A stretch of DNA of 64,000 nt from Geodermatophilus obscurus (GCF_900115395.1 NZ_FOWE01000002.1:434001-498000), one strand, 5' to 3'; counted from the stretch's first letter, positions 23,685 through 33,197 are shown. Notes: generated from the letters alone by a model not told the origin. A program made the numbers and translations.

Positions 23685-24674
23685 GTGCAGGTGGGTCACC
23701 CGGTCGAGCGTCCCGGCAGTCGCGTGCCGGGCTCCGACGAGGTGCCTCCCGGGTACCTGCACGACGCGCTGGTCTACGACGGCGTCGACGACCTCGTCGC
23801 CGTCGCGGCTCCGTGGCTGCTCGACGGGCTGGCCGCCGGCGACGCCGCGCTCATCGCAGCCGGACCCGCGACCACCGGGCCGCTGCGCGAGGCCGTCGGC
23901 GACGACCCGCGCGTGGTGGTCGTCGAGCGGCGCAGCGTGTACCGCGCCCGCACGCCCACCGCCATCACGACGTTCCGCCGCTTCGCCGCCGAGCACGCCG
24001 CGCCGGGCCGGCGGCTCCGGGTGGTCGGGGAGACCGACTTCGGCACGACGACCGCCGAGTGGCGGGAGTGGCAGGCCTACGAGGCGGTCGTCAACGTCGC
24101 CTTCGCCGCGTCTCCGCTGTGGGGCCTGTGCGTGGTCGACGCCGCCCTGCCCGAGCCGATCCTGACCTCGGTCCGGCAGACCCACCCCCAGCTGGTCACC
24201 GCCTCCGGGCGGGCGGTGAACCCCGACTTCGTCGACCCGGCCACCTACGTGCGCACCCTGCCGGTGCCCGTCGAGCCGCTGGAGGCGACGCCGCCGGTGC
24301 TGGCCGACGACCGCATCACCGACTACACCGGTCTGCGGCACACGGTCCGCCACCTGCTGGAAGCCGTGGACGGTCCGCCCGACCTGCTCGAGGACTTCCT
24401 CATGGCCGTCGACGAGATCACCTCCAACGCGGTCCGGCACGGTGCCCCGCCGGCGGGCCTGCGCCTGTGGACCGCACCGGGGCGGCTGGTGGCCACCGTC
24501 CGCGACTCCGGCAGCGGCCTCGACGACCCGTTCGCCGGCTACGGACCCGCCCACGGGCAGGACCTCTCCCACGGCGGCATGGGTCTGTGGCTGGCCCGGC
24601 AGCTGTGCGACCACGTCGCGGTCCGCCACGACGAGCACGGCGTGAGCGTGCGGCTCTCCACGAGCTGGAGCTGA
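23685..24674 (+). CDS. MEDS sensor domain plus HATPase anti-sigma regulatory protein (RsbA-like)
   Basis: A 329-residue regulator. Residues about 20-190 match the MEDS domain (HDALVYDGVDDLVAVAAPWLLDGLAAGDAALIAA), found in sensors of methylotrophs and actinobacteria. The C-terminal 120 residues are a serine-kinase-type ATPase with N-box MAVDEITSNAVRHG and G-box GGMGLWLARQLCDHV, as in anti-sigma kinases of the RsbW family. It likely phosphorylates an anti-sigma antagonist or binds a sigma factor. GGGGGACGA precedes the GTG start. It converges on the PP2C phosphatase gene next door, a natural functional partner. Confidence 0.85.
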   Translation: MQVGHPVERPGSRVPGSDEVPPGYLHDALVYDGVDDLVAVAAPWLLDGLAAGDAALIAAGPATTGPLREAVGDDPRVVVVERRSVYRARTPTAITTFRRFAAEHAAPGRRLRVVGETDFGTTTAEWREWQAYEAVVNVAFAASPLWGLCVVDAALPEPILTSVRQTHPQLVTASGRAVNPDFVDPATYVRTLPVPVEPLEATPPVLADDRITDYTGLRHTVRHLLEAVDGPPDLLEDFLMAVDEITSNAVRHGAPPAGLRLWTAPGRLVATVRDSGSGLDDPFAGYGPAHGQDLSHGGMGLWLARQLCDHVAVRHDEHGVSVRLSTSWS

Positions 24675-24705
24675 GACCTCGGCAGGTCCGCGGGGACGGG
24701 CCGGC

Positions 24706-26841
24706 TCAGTCCGCCGGCACGTTCGGCGGCACGCGGTTCGGTCCGGCCTGGGGCGGCCGCGGCCGGTCCTGCGGGTGCAGCTGCAGGGCGACGAGGGCGA
24801 CGTCGTCACCGGGGTTGGTCGGCAGCATCCTCGCGAGCACCTCGTCGCAGAGCTCGTCGAGCTCGCGGCCGGCCAGCTCGCCCAGGAGCACCTGCAGCCG
24901 GTGCAGGCCGTGGTCGATGTCCTCGTGCCGGCTCTCCACCAGCCCGTCGGTGTAGAGCAGCACCACGCTGTCCCACGGCAGGGTCACCTCGGCCTCCCGG
25001 CGTGGCGCGTCGGGGCGGACCCCCAGCAGCAGGTCCGGGCGGCCGCCGTCGAGGACCCGCACGTGCCCGTCCGGGGTGACCACCATCGGGGGCGGGTGCC
25101 CGGCGTTCGACCAGCGCAGCCGGGTCAGACCGGCCGCGCGCTCGTCGTCGGTCTGCTCCAGGCGCGCGACGACAGCGGTGGCGAGGATCTCCGACTGCAG
25201 GGTCTGCATCACCTGCTCGACCTCGCCGAGGACCGCAGCGGGTCCGCCGTGGTCGCGAGCGGCCAGCGCCCGGACGATCGTGCGCACCTGGCCCATCGCC
25301 GCGGCGGCCTGGACGTCGTGACCGACGACGTCCCCGATGACGAGCACCGTGGCACCCGAGGGCTGCAGGAACGCGTCGTACCAGTCCCCGCCGACCTCGG
25401 CCGCCTCCCCGGCGGGGACGTACCGGACGACGATCTGCACGTGGTCGGGCTCGGGCGGCGGGGTCAGCAGGGACCGTTGGAAGCCCTCGGCCAGGTCGCG
25501 TTGCTGCCGGTACAGGCGCGCGTTGTCCAGCACGACCCCGGCTCGGGCGGCGACGTGGCGGGCGGTCACCAGGTCGGCCGGGACGAACCCTCCGCGGGCC
25601 CGACCGGTGCACAACGTCAGCATCCCGACGGGGCCGTTCCTGCCGGGCAGCGGGAGCACGGCGATCGACTCGGGCGCCAGCTCCAGCACCAGGTCCTGCA
25701 CCGGTCCCGGGTGGAGCATCCCCCGCACCTGGTCGGTGGCGTCCCGCGCGAGCAGCTGCAGCTGCCCGGTGCGCATGGCCCGGACGACCAGCGAGTCGTC
25801 CCTCAGGGCAGCCAGCCGCGTCCGCGCGTAGGCGTCCACGGCGCCGCGCCACTGCGGGTCGTGGTGCCAGGAGGTCACGTTCCGCAGCGCCCGGCGGTCG
25901 CCGCTGGCCTCCTCGTCGTGGATGAGCGTGACGATGCACCAGTCGGCGACACCGGGCACCACCAGCCTGGTGAGCCGGCGGGCGGCCTCGTCGGCGTCCA
26001 GCGTCGCCGACAGCTCCTCGGTGATGCGGGACAGCATCCGCTCGCGCTCGGCCGCCCGGTCCGACAGCTCCTGCGCGCGGCGACGGGCGGTGATGTCGAG
26101 GAAGTACAGCGCGACCCCGTCGTCGCCGGGGACGGCGCGGACCTCGACCCAGACGTCGAGCGGCTCGGGGTAGAAGGCCTCGAAGACCACCGGCCGGCCG
26201 GTGTCGGCGGCACGGCGGTAGGAGGCCTCGAACTCGGTGCCGACCGTCGCGGGGAACACCTCCCACAGCGTCCGGCCCAGCAACTGCGTCCGCGGCATGC
26301 CGGTGACCCGCTCGCCCTCGGCGTTGACGTGGGTCATCACCCAGTCGGTGTCCATGGCGATGAACCCGACCGCCATCGACTCGACCAGCTGCGCCAGGCG
26401 GTCCTGTGCCTCCCGGCGGACGGAGATGTCCCACGCCGCCCCGAGCAGCCGCACGGCCGCACCCGACTCGTCGGCCAGGGCCCGCCCGCGGGCGGCCACC
26501 CACCGCTGCCCACCGCCGGGGAGGACCACCCGGTACTCCGCGGAGTACTCACCCACCGTCTCGATCGCCCGGCCGAGCAGCTCGCCGACCCGGTCGACGT
26601 CGTCGGGGTGCAGACGGGCGTTGAACGCGTCGATGCTGCGGTCGAACGTGGCGGCGTCGTAGCCGAACAGCTCGATCAGCCGCGCATCCCAGCTCAGGGT
26701 GCCGGTGACCAGGTCCCAGTCGAACGAGCCGATCCCGGCAGCGGCGACCGCCAGGTCCAGCAGCGAGCGTCGCGCCTCGTCCGGCTCGCCCGGCCACTCC
26801 GCCACGTCGGGTCGCCGCGCGTCGTCGCCGTGCGCGCTCAT
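24706..26841 (-). CDS. PAS-PAS-GAF-SpoIIE/PP2C phosphatase (RsbU-like)
   Basis: A 711-residue signalling protein: PAS domain about 25-150 (IGSFDWDLVTGTLSWD), second PAS about 155-275 (MAVGFIAMDTDWVMTHVNAEG), GAF about 290-440, and a SpoIIE/PP2C phosphatase in the last 240 residues. In the last, VGGDWYDAF and VIGDVVGHDVQAAAAMGQVR carry metal-binding aspartates, LRWSNAGHPPP follows, and LLYTDGLVESR completes the set. Such enzymes dephosphorylate anti-sigma antagonists in response to sensed signals. No HATPase domain is present in this protein; the adjacent convergent gene supplies one. The last 25 residues are proline-rich. Confidence 0.9.
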   Translation of the reverse strand: MSAHGDDARRPDVAEWPGEPDEARRSLLDLAVAAAGIGSFDWDLVTGTLSWDARLIELFGYDAATFDRSIDAFNARLHPDDVDRVGELLGRAIETVGEYSAEYRVVLPGGGQRWVAARGRALADESGAAVRLLGAAWDISVRREAQDRLAQLVESMAVGFIAMDTDWVMTHVNAEGERVTGMPRTQLLGRTLWEVFPATVGTEFEASYRRAADTGRPVVFEAFYPEPLDVWVEVRAVPGDDGVALYFLDITARRRAQELSDRAAERERMLSRITEELSATLDADEAARRLTRLVVPGVADWCIVTLIHDEEASGDRRALRNVTSWHHDPQWRGAVDAYARTRLAALRDDSLVVRAMRTGQLQLLARDATDQVRGMLHPGPVQDLVLELAPESIAVLPLPGRNGPVGMLTLCTGRARGGFVPADLVTARHVAARAGVVLDNARLYRQQRDLAEGFQRSLLTPPPEPDHVQIVVRYVPAGEAAEVGGDWYDAFLQPSGATVLVIGDVVGHDVQAAAAMGQVRTIVRALAARDHGGPAAVLGEVEQVMQTLQSEILATAVVARLEQTDDERAAGLTRLRWSNAGHPPPMVVTPDGHVRVLDGGRPDLLLGVRPDAPRREAEVTLPWDSVVLLYTDGLVESRHEDIDHGLHRLQVLLGELAGRELDELCDEVLARMLPTNPGDDVALVALQLHPQDRPRPPQAGPNRVPPNVPAD

Positions 26842-27086
26842 CGTCCCCGTCCCCGGTCGAGCCTCCGCGTGGGTCTGCAGCGGCACCTGGTCGGTCCAGT
26901 ATGGACGAGCACGACGGCAGGGCCCAGGAAGCGGCGGAGGTGCCGCGCCCCATCTCCGTCCGGGCCCCGGCGGCCGGGTTCGGGCGTCTCGCACGCGGGT
27001 AGGACGGCGTCGCTCCACGAGGTGCGCCAGCTCGAGCCCAGGGTCAGCGGCCACCCCTTCGCCGGTGTGCACCGGCCGGGAGAGAC

Positions 27087-27290
27087 ATGGCGAGTGAACA
27101 CATCACCTGGGAGACCTGTCCGCGCTGCGGTCTCACCGCGGCCGTCGGCTGGCTCGACGGCGTGCCGGTCGAGTTCGACTGCACGGCCGGGTGCAGACCG
27201 GTCGAGCAGGGCCTCGCGGGGTTCCGGCCGCTGGCCGGCGGCGCCGGCGCGTGGCAGCGCGGGCCCGGCACGACGTGGCGCTCCGGCTGA
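27087..27290 (+). CDS. Small zinc-ribbon-like protein, function unknown
   Basis: A 67-residue protein with ETCPRCGLTAAVGWLDG and FDCTAGCRPVEQG, that is CxxC followed 19 residues later by CxxxC, suggesting a small metal-binding knuckle. GGGAGAG precedes the ATG at good spacing, and the reading frame has strong third-position G+C. I do not recognise a family. It lies between the PP2C gene and another small protein gene. Confidence 0.6.
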   Translation: MASEHITWETCPRCGLTAAVGWLDGVPVEFDCTAGCRPVEQGLAGFRPLAGGAGAWQRGPGTTWRSG

Positions 27291-27444
27291 GTGCCCACGG
27301 CTCGAGATCGCCGGGGGGCGCCCGCCGTCGACGGCGCCGGACCGGGCTCCCGTCGGCAGGAGTACCCCGGTGCTCCCCGGGCATGGTGGGGACCGGCACC
27401 CGCCCCACAGCCGCCGGGCCTGCGGGCCGACGACGGAGGTCCAG

Positions 27445-27882
27445 ATGTCGACGCCAGGCGCAGCCGATCCGCAGCCGCCGGGGATCCGCGCCGAGCCCAC
27501 CGTCCGGGTGGGCCGGCCACCGGTCCCGGCCCGTGCACGCCCTCCCCAGGCCGGGGCCTCGGGGGTGTCCGGGCCGGGCGGCACTCCTCGGGACGAGGCC
27601 ACGGTGACCCTGCCCGACCGGGTGCAGGGGGTCCGGCAACCGACGATCGAGTACGGCGCCCCCGCGCCGGTCCAGGTCACCGTCGCCCCCCGTCGGCGTC
27701 CCCGGCGCAGGTACCGCACCTGGCCGTGGATCGCCGCCGTCGTCGTCGCCCTCGTCCTGCTGGGGGCGGTCCTGCTGGTGATGCTCCTGCGGGGCGCGAC
27801 CATCGACGGCGACGTCGACCTGGTCGGTCGGGGTGGACCCGGCGGGTCGGGCGCGGACACCGTCACCGGACAGTCGCCGTAG
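27445..27882 (+). CDS. Small single-pass membrane protein, function unknown
   Basis: A 145-residue protein: a long proline-rich cytoplasmic region, a basic patch (RRRPRRRYRTWP), one transmembrane helix (WIAAVVVALVLLGAVLLVMLL) and a short glycine/aspartate-rich outside tail. GGAGGT precedes the ATG. The N-terminal half contains several threonines near arginine (TVRVGRPP, RDEATVTLP), which might be kinase sites, but this is speculative. Confidence 0.6.
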   Translation: MSTPGAADPQPPGIRAEPTVRVGRPPVPARARPPQAGASGVSGPGGTPRDEATVTLPDRVQGVRQPTIEYGAPAPVQVTVAPRRRPRRRYRTWPWIAAVVVALVLLGAVLLVMLLRGATIDGDVDLVGRGGPGGSGADTVTGQSP

Positions 27883-28000
27883 GGACCGGAGCCCGGTCGG
27901 CCGGGCGGGCCGGTCCAGAGCAGGAAGCCCGCCGTGTGGACCGCCGCCGCACCGAGCACCGCCACCACGTACGGCACGACCGCGAGGACGCCGGTCACCG

Positions 28001-28627
28001 TCAGCCGCCGACGTGGATGCCGGGCCGGCGGGAGGGGTCGGGCTCGGCCTCGCGGATGATCTCCCGCACCACCGGCGGGGTGTCGCCGCGGCCGAGCAGC
28101 AGGTGGCGGAACAGGTGCCCGAGGGGGTTGCCCTCGGACCACTCGAAGTAGCAGTGCGGCCGCACCCCGGTCGCCTCCTGCAGGGCGAGCAGGACCGCCG
28201 CGATGGCGTTGGGCGCCGCCGGGGCCTCCGCCCGGAGGATCCGGTGACCGTCCACCTGCACGCCCCGCACGTGCAGCGCCCCGCTGAACGCCGAGGGGTC
28301 GACCACGTCGATCTCCAGGAACAGGACGTCGGCGGCACCGGGCACGGGGTTCATCCCGCGTTGGGCCTCCTCCTTCTCCGCGTACTCCCCGGCCTCCCCG
28401 CGCTGGCGGCGGTTGGCCACGAGGTGCAGCTGCCCGTCGTGGGCCAGCGAGTCGGTGACGAACGAGCGGGCCGGGTCGTCGAGATCGATGTGGTCGGCCC
28501 GCAGCTCGGTGGTGCGGGTGACCCGTGACACCAGGGAGATCGCCACGATGCCGACGACGAAGAAGGCGGAGATCGTGATGCCGTCGGGCTTCTCGACGAC
28601 GTTGGCGAGCAGGGCGTAGAGCAGCAC
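28001..28627 (-). pseudogene. APC family amino acid permease, 5'-truncated remnant (C-terminal cytoplasmic domain only)
   Basis: The 208 codons start in the last membrane helices (LLYALLANVVEKPDGITISAFFVVGIVAISLVSRVTRTTELRADHI) and continue through the C-terminal domain (AQRGMNPVPGAADVLFLEIDVV, AAPNAIAAVLLALQEATGVRPH, YFEWSEGNPLGHLFR, IREAEPDPSRRPGIHVGG). I recognise this as the end of actinobacterial APC permeases of about 650 residues. Everything upstream, some ten membrane helices, is absent, and no ribosome binding site precedes the first GTG. The remaining frame is intact. Probably a deletion relic; a retained soluble role is possible but unproven. Confidence 0.75.
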
Positions 28628-28721
28628 GGAAGACGGCCGGCCGCCGACGGCAGGCCCGATCCTGACGTTCTCCTAGCGCCGGGCCCGGCCGACCGGGCCC
28701 GGCGACGGCGGCCGCTCCGGA

Positions 28722-30170
28722 CTACCGGCCCCGGGCGAAGTCCGCCGGCCGGAACTGCCCCTTCGAGAGCTTGCCCTCGATCTGTTCCAGGCTGCGGCCG
28801 GTGAGCTCGGGCATCTTCCGGTACAGGAAGACGAACGCGGCGATGTTGAACCCGGCGTACAGCCAGAAGGTCTGCCCGGTGCCGATCGTCTCGATGGTGC
28901 TCAGCAGCGTCAGGGTGATGAGCAGGTTGGTGCCCCACAGCGACGCCGACTGCGCGGCGGCGCCGGCCTCGCGGGTGGCCAGCGGGTAGATCTCCGAGCC
29001 GGTGAGCCAGCCCATGAGCTGGATGCCGCCGGCCGTGAAGGCCATGAACGCGATGAGCGTGGCGATGATGTAGGGCACCTGCGCGTCGCCGTCGTTGCCC
29101 GTGACGAAGAAGCTGCCGAGCACGATCAGCGACAGCGCCGCCCCGGGGAGGGTGAGCAGCGTCAGCCGCCGCCGGCCCACGCGGTCGATGATCGCCAGCC
29201 CGATCAGCTGGGTGACCAGGTAGGTGACGCCCAGCGCGACCGAGACCCGCAGCGCCGCGGAGTCGGAGAACCCGTTGTCGGTGAGGATCGTCGGCGAGTA
29301 GTAGACGATCATCTCGATGCCCGAGAGCTGGGTGAAGATCGCCAGCCCGCACCCCACGACCAGCGCCGGGCGCACCCAGGCCTCCCGCAGACCCCGCCAG
29401 CCGCTGGTGCTGGCCTCGCGCTCAGCCTCGACGAGCTCGTCGATGTCGCGCATCTCCCCGGACACGTCGTCGCCCCGGGGGCGCACGCCCTCGAGCGCCT
29501 GCTGCGCGCGGTCGCGCTGACCGGCCTTGACCAGCCACCGCGGGCTGTCGGGCAGGCGCAGCAGGAACAGCAGCATCAGGGCGCCGGGCACGGCGGCCGC
29601 GCCGATCGCCAGCCGCCAGTCGACGCTCTCGGTCGCACCGACGATCGTGGCGATCACGATGCCGACGCCGATGGCGATCTGGAAGAACAGCACCAGACGG
29701 CCGCGGTACCGGCTGGGAGCCAGCTCCGCGACGTACACGGGGGCGGTCTGCGTCGCGCCGCCGACGGCGAAGCCGAGGACGACGCGCGCCAGCGACAGCG
29801 TGAGCGGATCGCGGGCCAGCGACGCCGCGAGCGCGCCGACGACGAAGACCGCGGCGACGATGAGCAGCGTCGTGCGCCGGCCGCGCCGCTCGCTGAGCCG
29901 GCTGCACACCAGCGCCCCGACGACCGCACCGGCGAGGATCGAGGCCGCGATCACCTGCTCCCAGCCGCTGCCGATGCCGAACTCGTCGCTGATCTGCAGC
30001 AGCGCGCCGGAGATGATGCCGGTGTCGTAGCCGTAGAGCAGTCCGGAGATGGCCGACACCAGGGCCACGACCACGACCGCACCGGTCAGGCCGCCCCCGT
30101 CGTCGTGACCGGGGTCGGGTTGGACCGTGCCGGCCGGTGTGCGGGCGGGACCCTCGGGAGAAGAGGCCAC
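28722..30170 (-). CDS. MFS sugar porter (sugar:H+ symporter)
   Basis: A 482-residue, 12-helix major facilitator transporter of the sugar porter family. Signatures: GLLYGYDTGIISGAL in helix 1, SRLSERRGRRTTLL after helix 2, PSRYRGRLVLFFQIAIGVG, LPDSPRWLV after helix 6, FTQLSGIEMIVYYSPTI in helix 7, IDRVGRRRLTLL and PLATREAG. It likely imports a pentose or hexose by proton symport. I chose the GTG preceded by GGAGGG; the frame extends further upstream without such a site. It is divergent from a GAF-ANTAR gene. Confidence 0.92.
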   Translation of the reverse strand: MASSPEGPARTPAGTVQPDPGHDDGGGLTGAVVVVALVSAISGLLYGYDTGIISGALLQISDEFGIGSGWEQVIAASILAGAVVGALVCSRLSERRGRRTTLLIVAAVFVVGALAASLARDPLTLSLARVVLGFAVGGATQTAPVYVAELAPSRYRGRLVLFFQIAIGVGIVIATIVGATESVDWRLAIGAAAVPGALMLLFLLRLPDSPRWLVKAGQRDRAQQALEGVRPRGDDVSGEMRDIDELVEAEREASTSGWRGLREAWVRPALVVGCGLAIFTQLSGIEMIVYYSPTILTDNGFSDSAALRVSVALGVTYLVTQLIGLAIIDRVGRRRLTLLTLPGAALSLIVLGSFFVTGNDGDAQVPYIIATLIAFMAFTAGGIQLMGWLTGSEIYPLATREAGAAAQSASLWGTNLLITLTLLSTIETIGTGQTFWLYAGFNIAAFVFLYRKMPELTGRSLEQIEGKLSKGQFRPADFARGR

Positions 30171-30306
30171 GGGGCCCTCCGACGACGTGGCGGGGCGCCC
30201 GGCTGCTGGGGCGGTGACCGCCACGCTATGGCCGCGGCGGAGGACGCGCCTCCCACGGACGGGACCGTCCCGTTCCAGGACGGGGGCGGCTGGGTAGACG
30301 GTCGTC

Positions 30307-31041
30307 GTGACGGTCGTCGAGGAGTTCCGGGTCGCGCTCGCCGCGTCGGCGCTCGACCTGACCGGTCCGGAGCTGCTGCCGGAGCGCCTGGCGCGGGTGT
30401 GCGCCCGGGTGCTCCCGGTCGACGGCGCGGGCATCGCACTCTTCTTCGCCGACGACCGCCGGCTGCCCGTGGGCGCCAGCGACGCCACGTCGTCGATCGC
30501 GGAGCGGCTGCAGTTCACCGCGGGTGAGGGACCCTGCCTGTCCGCCCACGCCGAGGGACGCCCGCTGGTGGCCGACGAGGCGACCATCCGCACCCGGTGG
30601 CCGGTGTTCCACGACGGGCTGGTCACCCGGACGCCGATCCGCGGGACGATCTCGCTGCCGCTGGAGGACGCCCTGCGCGGCATCGGCGCGCTGGACCTCT
30701 ACACCGTCCCCCCGAACGACGTCACCCGGCTGGGCCTGGCCGACGCGCTCGCGGTCAGCACCGAGGTCACCTCGGTGCTCCGGGCGGAGGGCAGGACCTC
30801 GCGGGGGACCGACGGCGGGCCGGCCTGGCTCGACGCCCCAGCCGCCGAGCGGCGGTCGACCGTGTGGCAGGCCCTGGGCTTCCTCAACGCCGGTCTCGGC
30901 GTGAGCAGCGCCGACGCGCTCGCCCTCCTCCGAGCCCACGCCTACACGAGCGGGGAGGACCTGGACCGGCTCGCCCGGCGCGTCGTCGACCGGGAGATCC
31001 CCTTGGACCACCTCGCCCTGGACCACGACAGCTCGGCGTAG
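30307..31041 (+). CDS. GAF domain protein with degenerate ANTAR domain
   Basis: A 244-residue regulator. Residues about 15-155 form a GAF sensor domain (DGAGIALFFADDRRLPVGASD, GEGPCLSAHAEGRPLVADE). The C-terminal 60 residues have the three-helix ANTAR spacing (VWQALGFLNAGLGVSSADALALLRAHAYTSGEDL), but the usual AKG.LM signature is replaced by QALGFLN. ANTAR domains bind dual-hexaloop RNA and antiterminate transcription; whether this altered copy does is uncertain. A second, canonical GAF-ANTAR gene follows 68 bp downstream. Confidence 0.8.
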   Translation: MTVVEEFRVALAASALDLTGPELLPERLARVCARVLPVDGAGIALFFADDRRLPVGASDATSSIAERLQFTAGEGPCLSAHAEGRPLVADEATIRTRWPVFHDGLVTRTPIRGTISLPLEDALRGIGALDLYTVPPNDVTRLGLADALAVSTEVTSVLRAEGRTSRGTDGGPAWLDAPAAERRSTVWQALGFLNAGLGVSSADALALLRAHAYTSGEDLDRLARRVVDREIPLDHLALDHDSSA

Positions 31042-31109
31042 TCCCGCCGTCGGGATGCGCCGGGTGTCCGCGTCCCCTCACGGACGGTCGCACTGACTAG
31101 ATTGGGGCC

Positions 31110-31838
31110 ATGGTGTCGAGCCCGGGTGAGTGCGACGTACGGCAGCACCTCGGCGACGCCATGAGCCGGGTCGCCCGGCAGCTGCAGGAGGAGCACGGCG
31201 ACGTCGAGGGGACGCTGCGGGCCATCACCGCGTCCGCGGTGGCGACGGTGCCGCACGCCATGGAGTGCGGCATCAGCTACGTGATCGGCCGCCACCGGGT
31301 GGAGCCCCGGGCCTCCAGCGGCGACCTGCCCCGGCAGGTCGACGAGCTGCAGAGCCGCCTGGGCCAGGGGCCGTGCCTCGACGCCGTGTGGGAGCAGGAG
31401 GTCGTCCGGGTCGACGACGTCGGCGCCGACGAGCGCTGGCCGGAGTTCGCGCGCGAGGCCGCGGCGCTCGGGGTCGGCAGCATGATGTGCTTCCAGCTGT
31501 TTGTCTCGGGCGACCAGCTGGGCGCGATGAACCTGTACTCGGCCGCCGCGGGCGCCTTCGACGACGAGTCCGAGCAGATCGGGCTCATGCTCGCCGGCCA
31601 CGCCGCGGTGGCGCTGGCCGGCGCCGAGCACGAGCAGGAGCTGCGCCGGGCCGTCGACAGCCGCGACCTCATCGGCCAGGCCAAGGGCATCCTCATGGAG
31701 CGCTACAAGCTCACCGCGGACCAGGCGTTCGGGGTGCTGGCCCGGGTCTCCCAGGAGACCAACCGCAAGCTGGCCGACATCGCCGTGGAGCTCAGCGAGA
31801 CCGGCGCCGTGCCCGGTGCTGCGCAGCGTCGCGGCTGA
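31110..31838 (+). CDS. GAF-ANTAR transcription antitermination regulator
   Basis: A 242-residue protein with a GAF domain (about 20-170; LGQGPCLDAVWEQEVVRVDDV, LGAMNLYSAAAGAF) and a canonical ANTAR domain (about 180-235; LIGQAKGILMERYKLTADQAFGVL, then ETNRKLADIAVEL). It should sense a small ligand or redox state and act on RNA hairpins. It sits 68 bp after a related gene with a degenerate ANTAR domain. Confidence 0.9.
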   Translation: MVSSPGECDVRQHLGDAMSRVARQLQEEHGDVEGTLRAITASAVATVPHAMECGISYVIGRHRVEPRASSGDLPRQVDELQSRLGQGPCLDAVWEQEVVRVDDVGADERWPEFAREAAALGVGSMMCFQLFVSGDQLGAMNLYSAAAGAFDDESEQIGLMLAGHAAVALAGAEHEQELRRAVDSRDLIGQAKGILMERYKLTADQAFGVLARVSQETNRKLADIAVELSETGAVPGAAQRRG

Positions 31839-32097
31839 CCGGGCCGGCACCTCCGGCCCGGCTCGCCCGGGCCCCTCGCCGCCTGCCCTGTTAGGGTCCG
31901 GACGGGTCGAGAACGCGGCCTGACGTGCCTGTCCACGGGACGCCGTCAGCCGGTCGGCCGGGTGTCCCGCGGCGGATGCCGTGCCTGCGTGCCGACCGTG
32001 TCGCTGCCCCTCCGGCCGTGCGTTCCCGGTCCCGGCCGGTCCCTCCTCGCCCGGCGCAGCCTGCGGCTGCCTGCCGCGTTCCCTGCATTGGAGCTCC

Positions 32098-32757
32098 GTG
32101 TCCGACACCGCGATCTTCGACGTCGACGGCACCCTCGTCGACACCAACTACCACCACGCGCTCGCCTGGTCGCGGGCGTTCGACCGCTACGGGATCACCC
32201 GCCCGCTGTGGCGGATCCACCGCGCCATCGGCATGGGCGGGGACATGCTCGTGCCCGCGATCGGCGGCCGCGAGGCCGAGGAGGAGCACGGCGACGCACT
32301 GCGCGACGCGTGGGTCGAGGAGTTCGACGAGCTCGTCGGCGAGGTGAAGGCCTTCGACGGCGCGCACGAGCTGCTGGAGGAGGTCAAGCGGCGCGGCTTC
32401 CGGCTCGTGCTGGCCAGCTCGGGCAAGGCCAAGCACGTCGAGGCGTTCCTCGACCTCGTCGACGGCAGGTCCCTCGCCGACGCCTGGACCACCTCCGACG
32501 ACGCGGAGCGGACCAAGCCGGAACCGGACCTCGTGGTCACCGCGCTGGCCAAGGTCGAGGGCGCCTCCGGCGTCATGGTCGGTGACTCGACGTGGGACGT
32601 CATCGCCGCCGGCAAGGTGGCCGTCCCCACGATCGCGGTGCGCACCGGCGGGTTCTCCGTGGCGGAGCTCCAGGAGGCCGGCGCCGCGCAGGTGTTCCAG
32701 TCCCTCGTCGAGTTCCGCGCCGGCCTGGACGGCACCGCGCTGGCCCGCCCCAGCTGA
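32098..32757 (+). CDS. HAD-superfamily hydrolase (phosphoglycolate phosphatase/beta-phosphoglucomutase-like)
   Basis: A 219-residue HAD hydrolase. Motif I is AIFDVDGTLVDTNYHHALAW, motif II VLASSGKAKHVEAF, motif III TKPEPDLVVTAL and motif IV VMVGDSTWDVIAAGK. All catalytic residues are present. A helical cap lies between motifs I and II. The GTG start follows GGAG at a suitable distance; the longer frame upstream is unsupported. The substrate is unknown. It stands between GAF-ANTAR genes without an operon link. Confidence 0.9.
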   Translation: MSDTAIFDVDGTLVDTNYHHALAWSRAFDRYGITRPLWRIHRAIGMGGDMLVPAIGGREAEEEHGDALRDAWVEEFDELVGEVKAFDGAHELLEEVKRRGFRLVLASSGKAKHVEAFLDLVDGRSLADAWTTSDDAERTKPEPDLVVTALAKVEGASGVMVGDSTWDVIAAGKVAVPTIAVRTGGFSVAELQEAGAAQVFQSLVEFRAGLDGTALARPS

Positions 32758-32805
32758 GCCCCCTGACGCGACGGGTGGCCCTCGCGATGGGGGCCCGCAG
32801 TGGGG

Positions 32806-32994
32806 CTACTCCCGGACGACCCAGACCTCGGCCGGCCCGTTCGGGGTGTCGCGGACCTGCACCGGCTCGAACCGCTGGTAGACGCCGAACCAGCGGGGGC
32901 CGTCGTAGACCAGCACCGAGGACGTCAGGAGCTCGGGCCGCACGTCGTCCACGTCGCCGTGTCGCGGCCCACCCCAGTGCAACACGAGCGGCAT
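32806..32994 (-). CDS. Small protein, function unknown
   Basis: A 62-residue frame with a compact, domain-like composition (LVLHWGGPRHGDVDDV, VYDGPRWFGVYQRFE), strong third-position G+C and a stop just before the HAD gene end. The ATG preceding PLVLHWGG was taken; the frame is open further upstream, and a GTG start giving about 91 residues is also possible. I do not recognise a family. Confidence 0.5.
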   Translation of the reverse strand: MPLVLHWGGPRHGDVDDVRPELLTSSVLVYDGPRWFGVYQRFEPVQVRDTPNGPAEVWVVRE

Positions 32995-33197
32995 GCCCGG
33001 ACGGTAGTCGCCCGGGACCCGGCCGCCGCGCGCCGGGGACCGAAGGTCGTAGGACGCCTCCGTGGCGTCACGCTCCGTGAACACCCGGTGCGGATCGGCC
33101 CGGCCGCAGGGGAGGGCGGCCCCGCCGCCCCTGGGTCTGGAACGGCGGGGCCTTGCCGCGGCGGCCTCCCGGGGGGTCGCCGCGGCCGCTGAGGGGG

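Noticed and set aside
24775-27882. Plus-strand open frame of over 1000 codons opposite the PP2C phosphatase gene
   Set aside because: It is a high-G+C shadow frame: His/Gln/Arg/Gly-rich with no domain, while the minus strand shows PAS, GAF and SpoIIE motifs. Only its 3' end (from 27445) is a real small gene.
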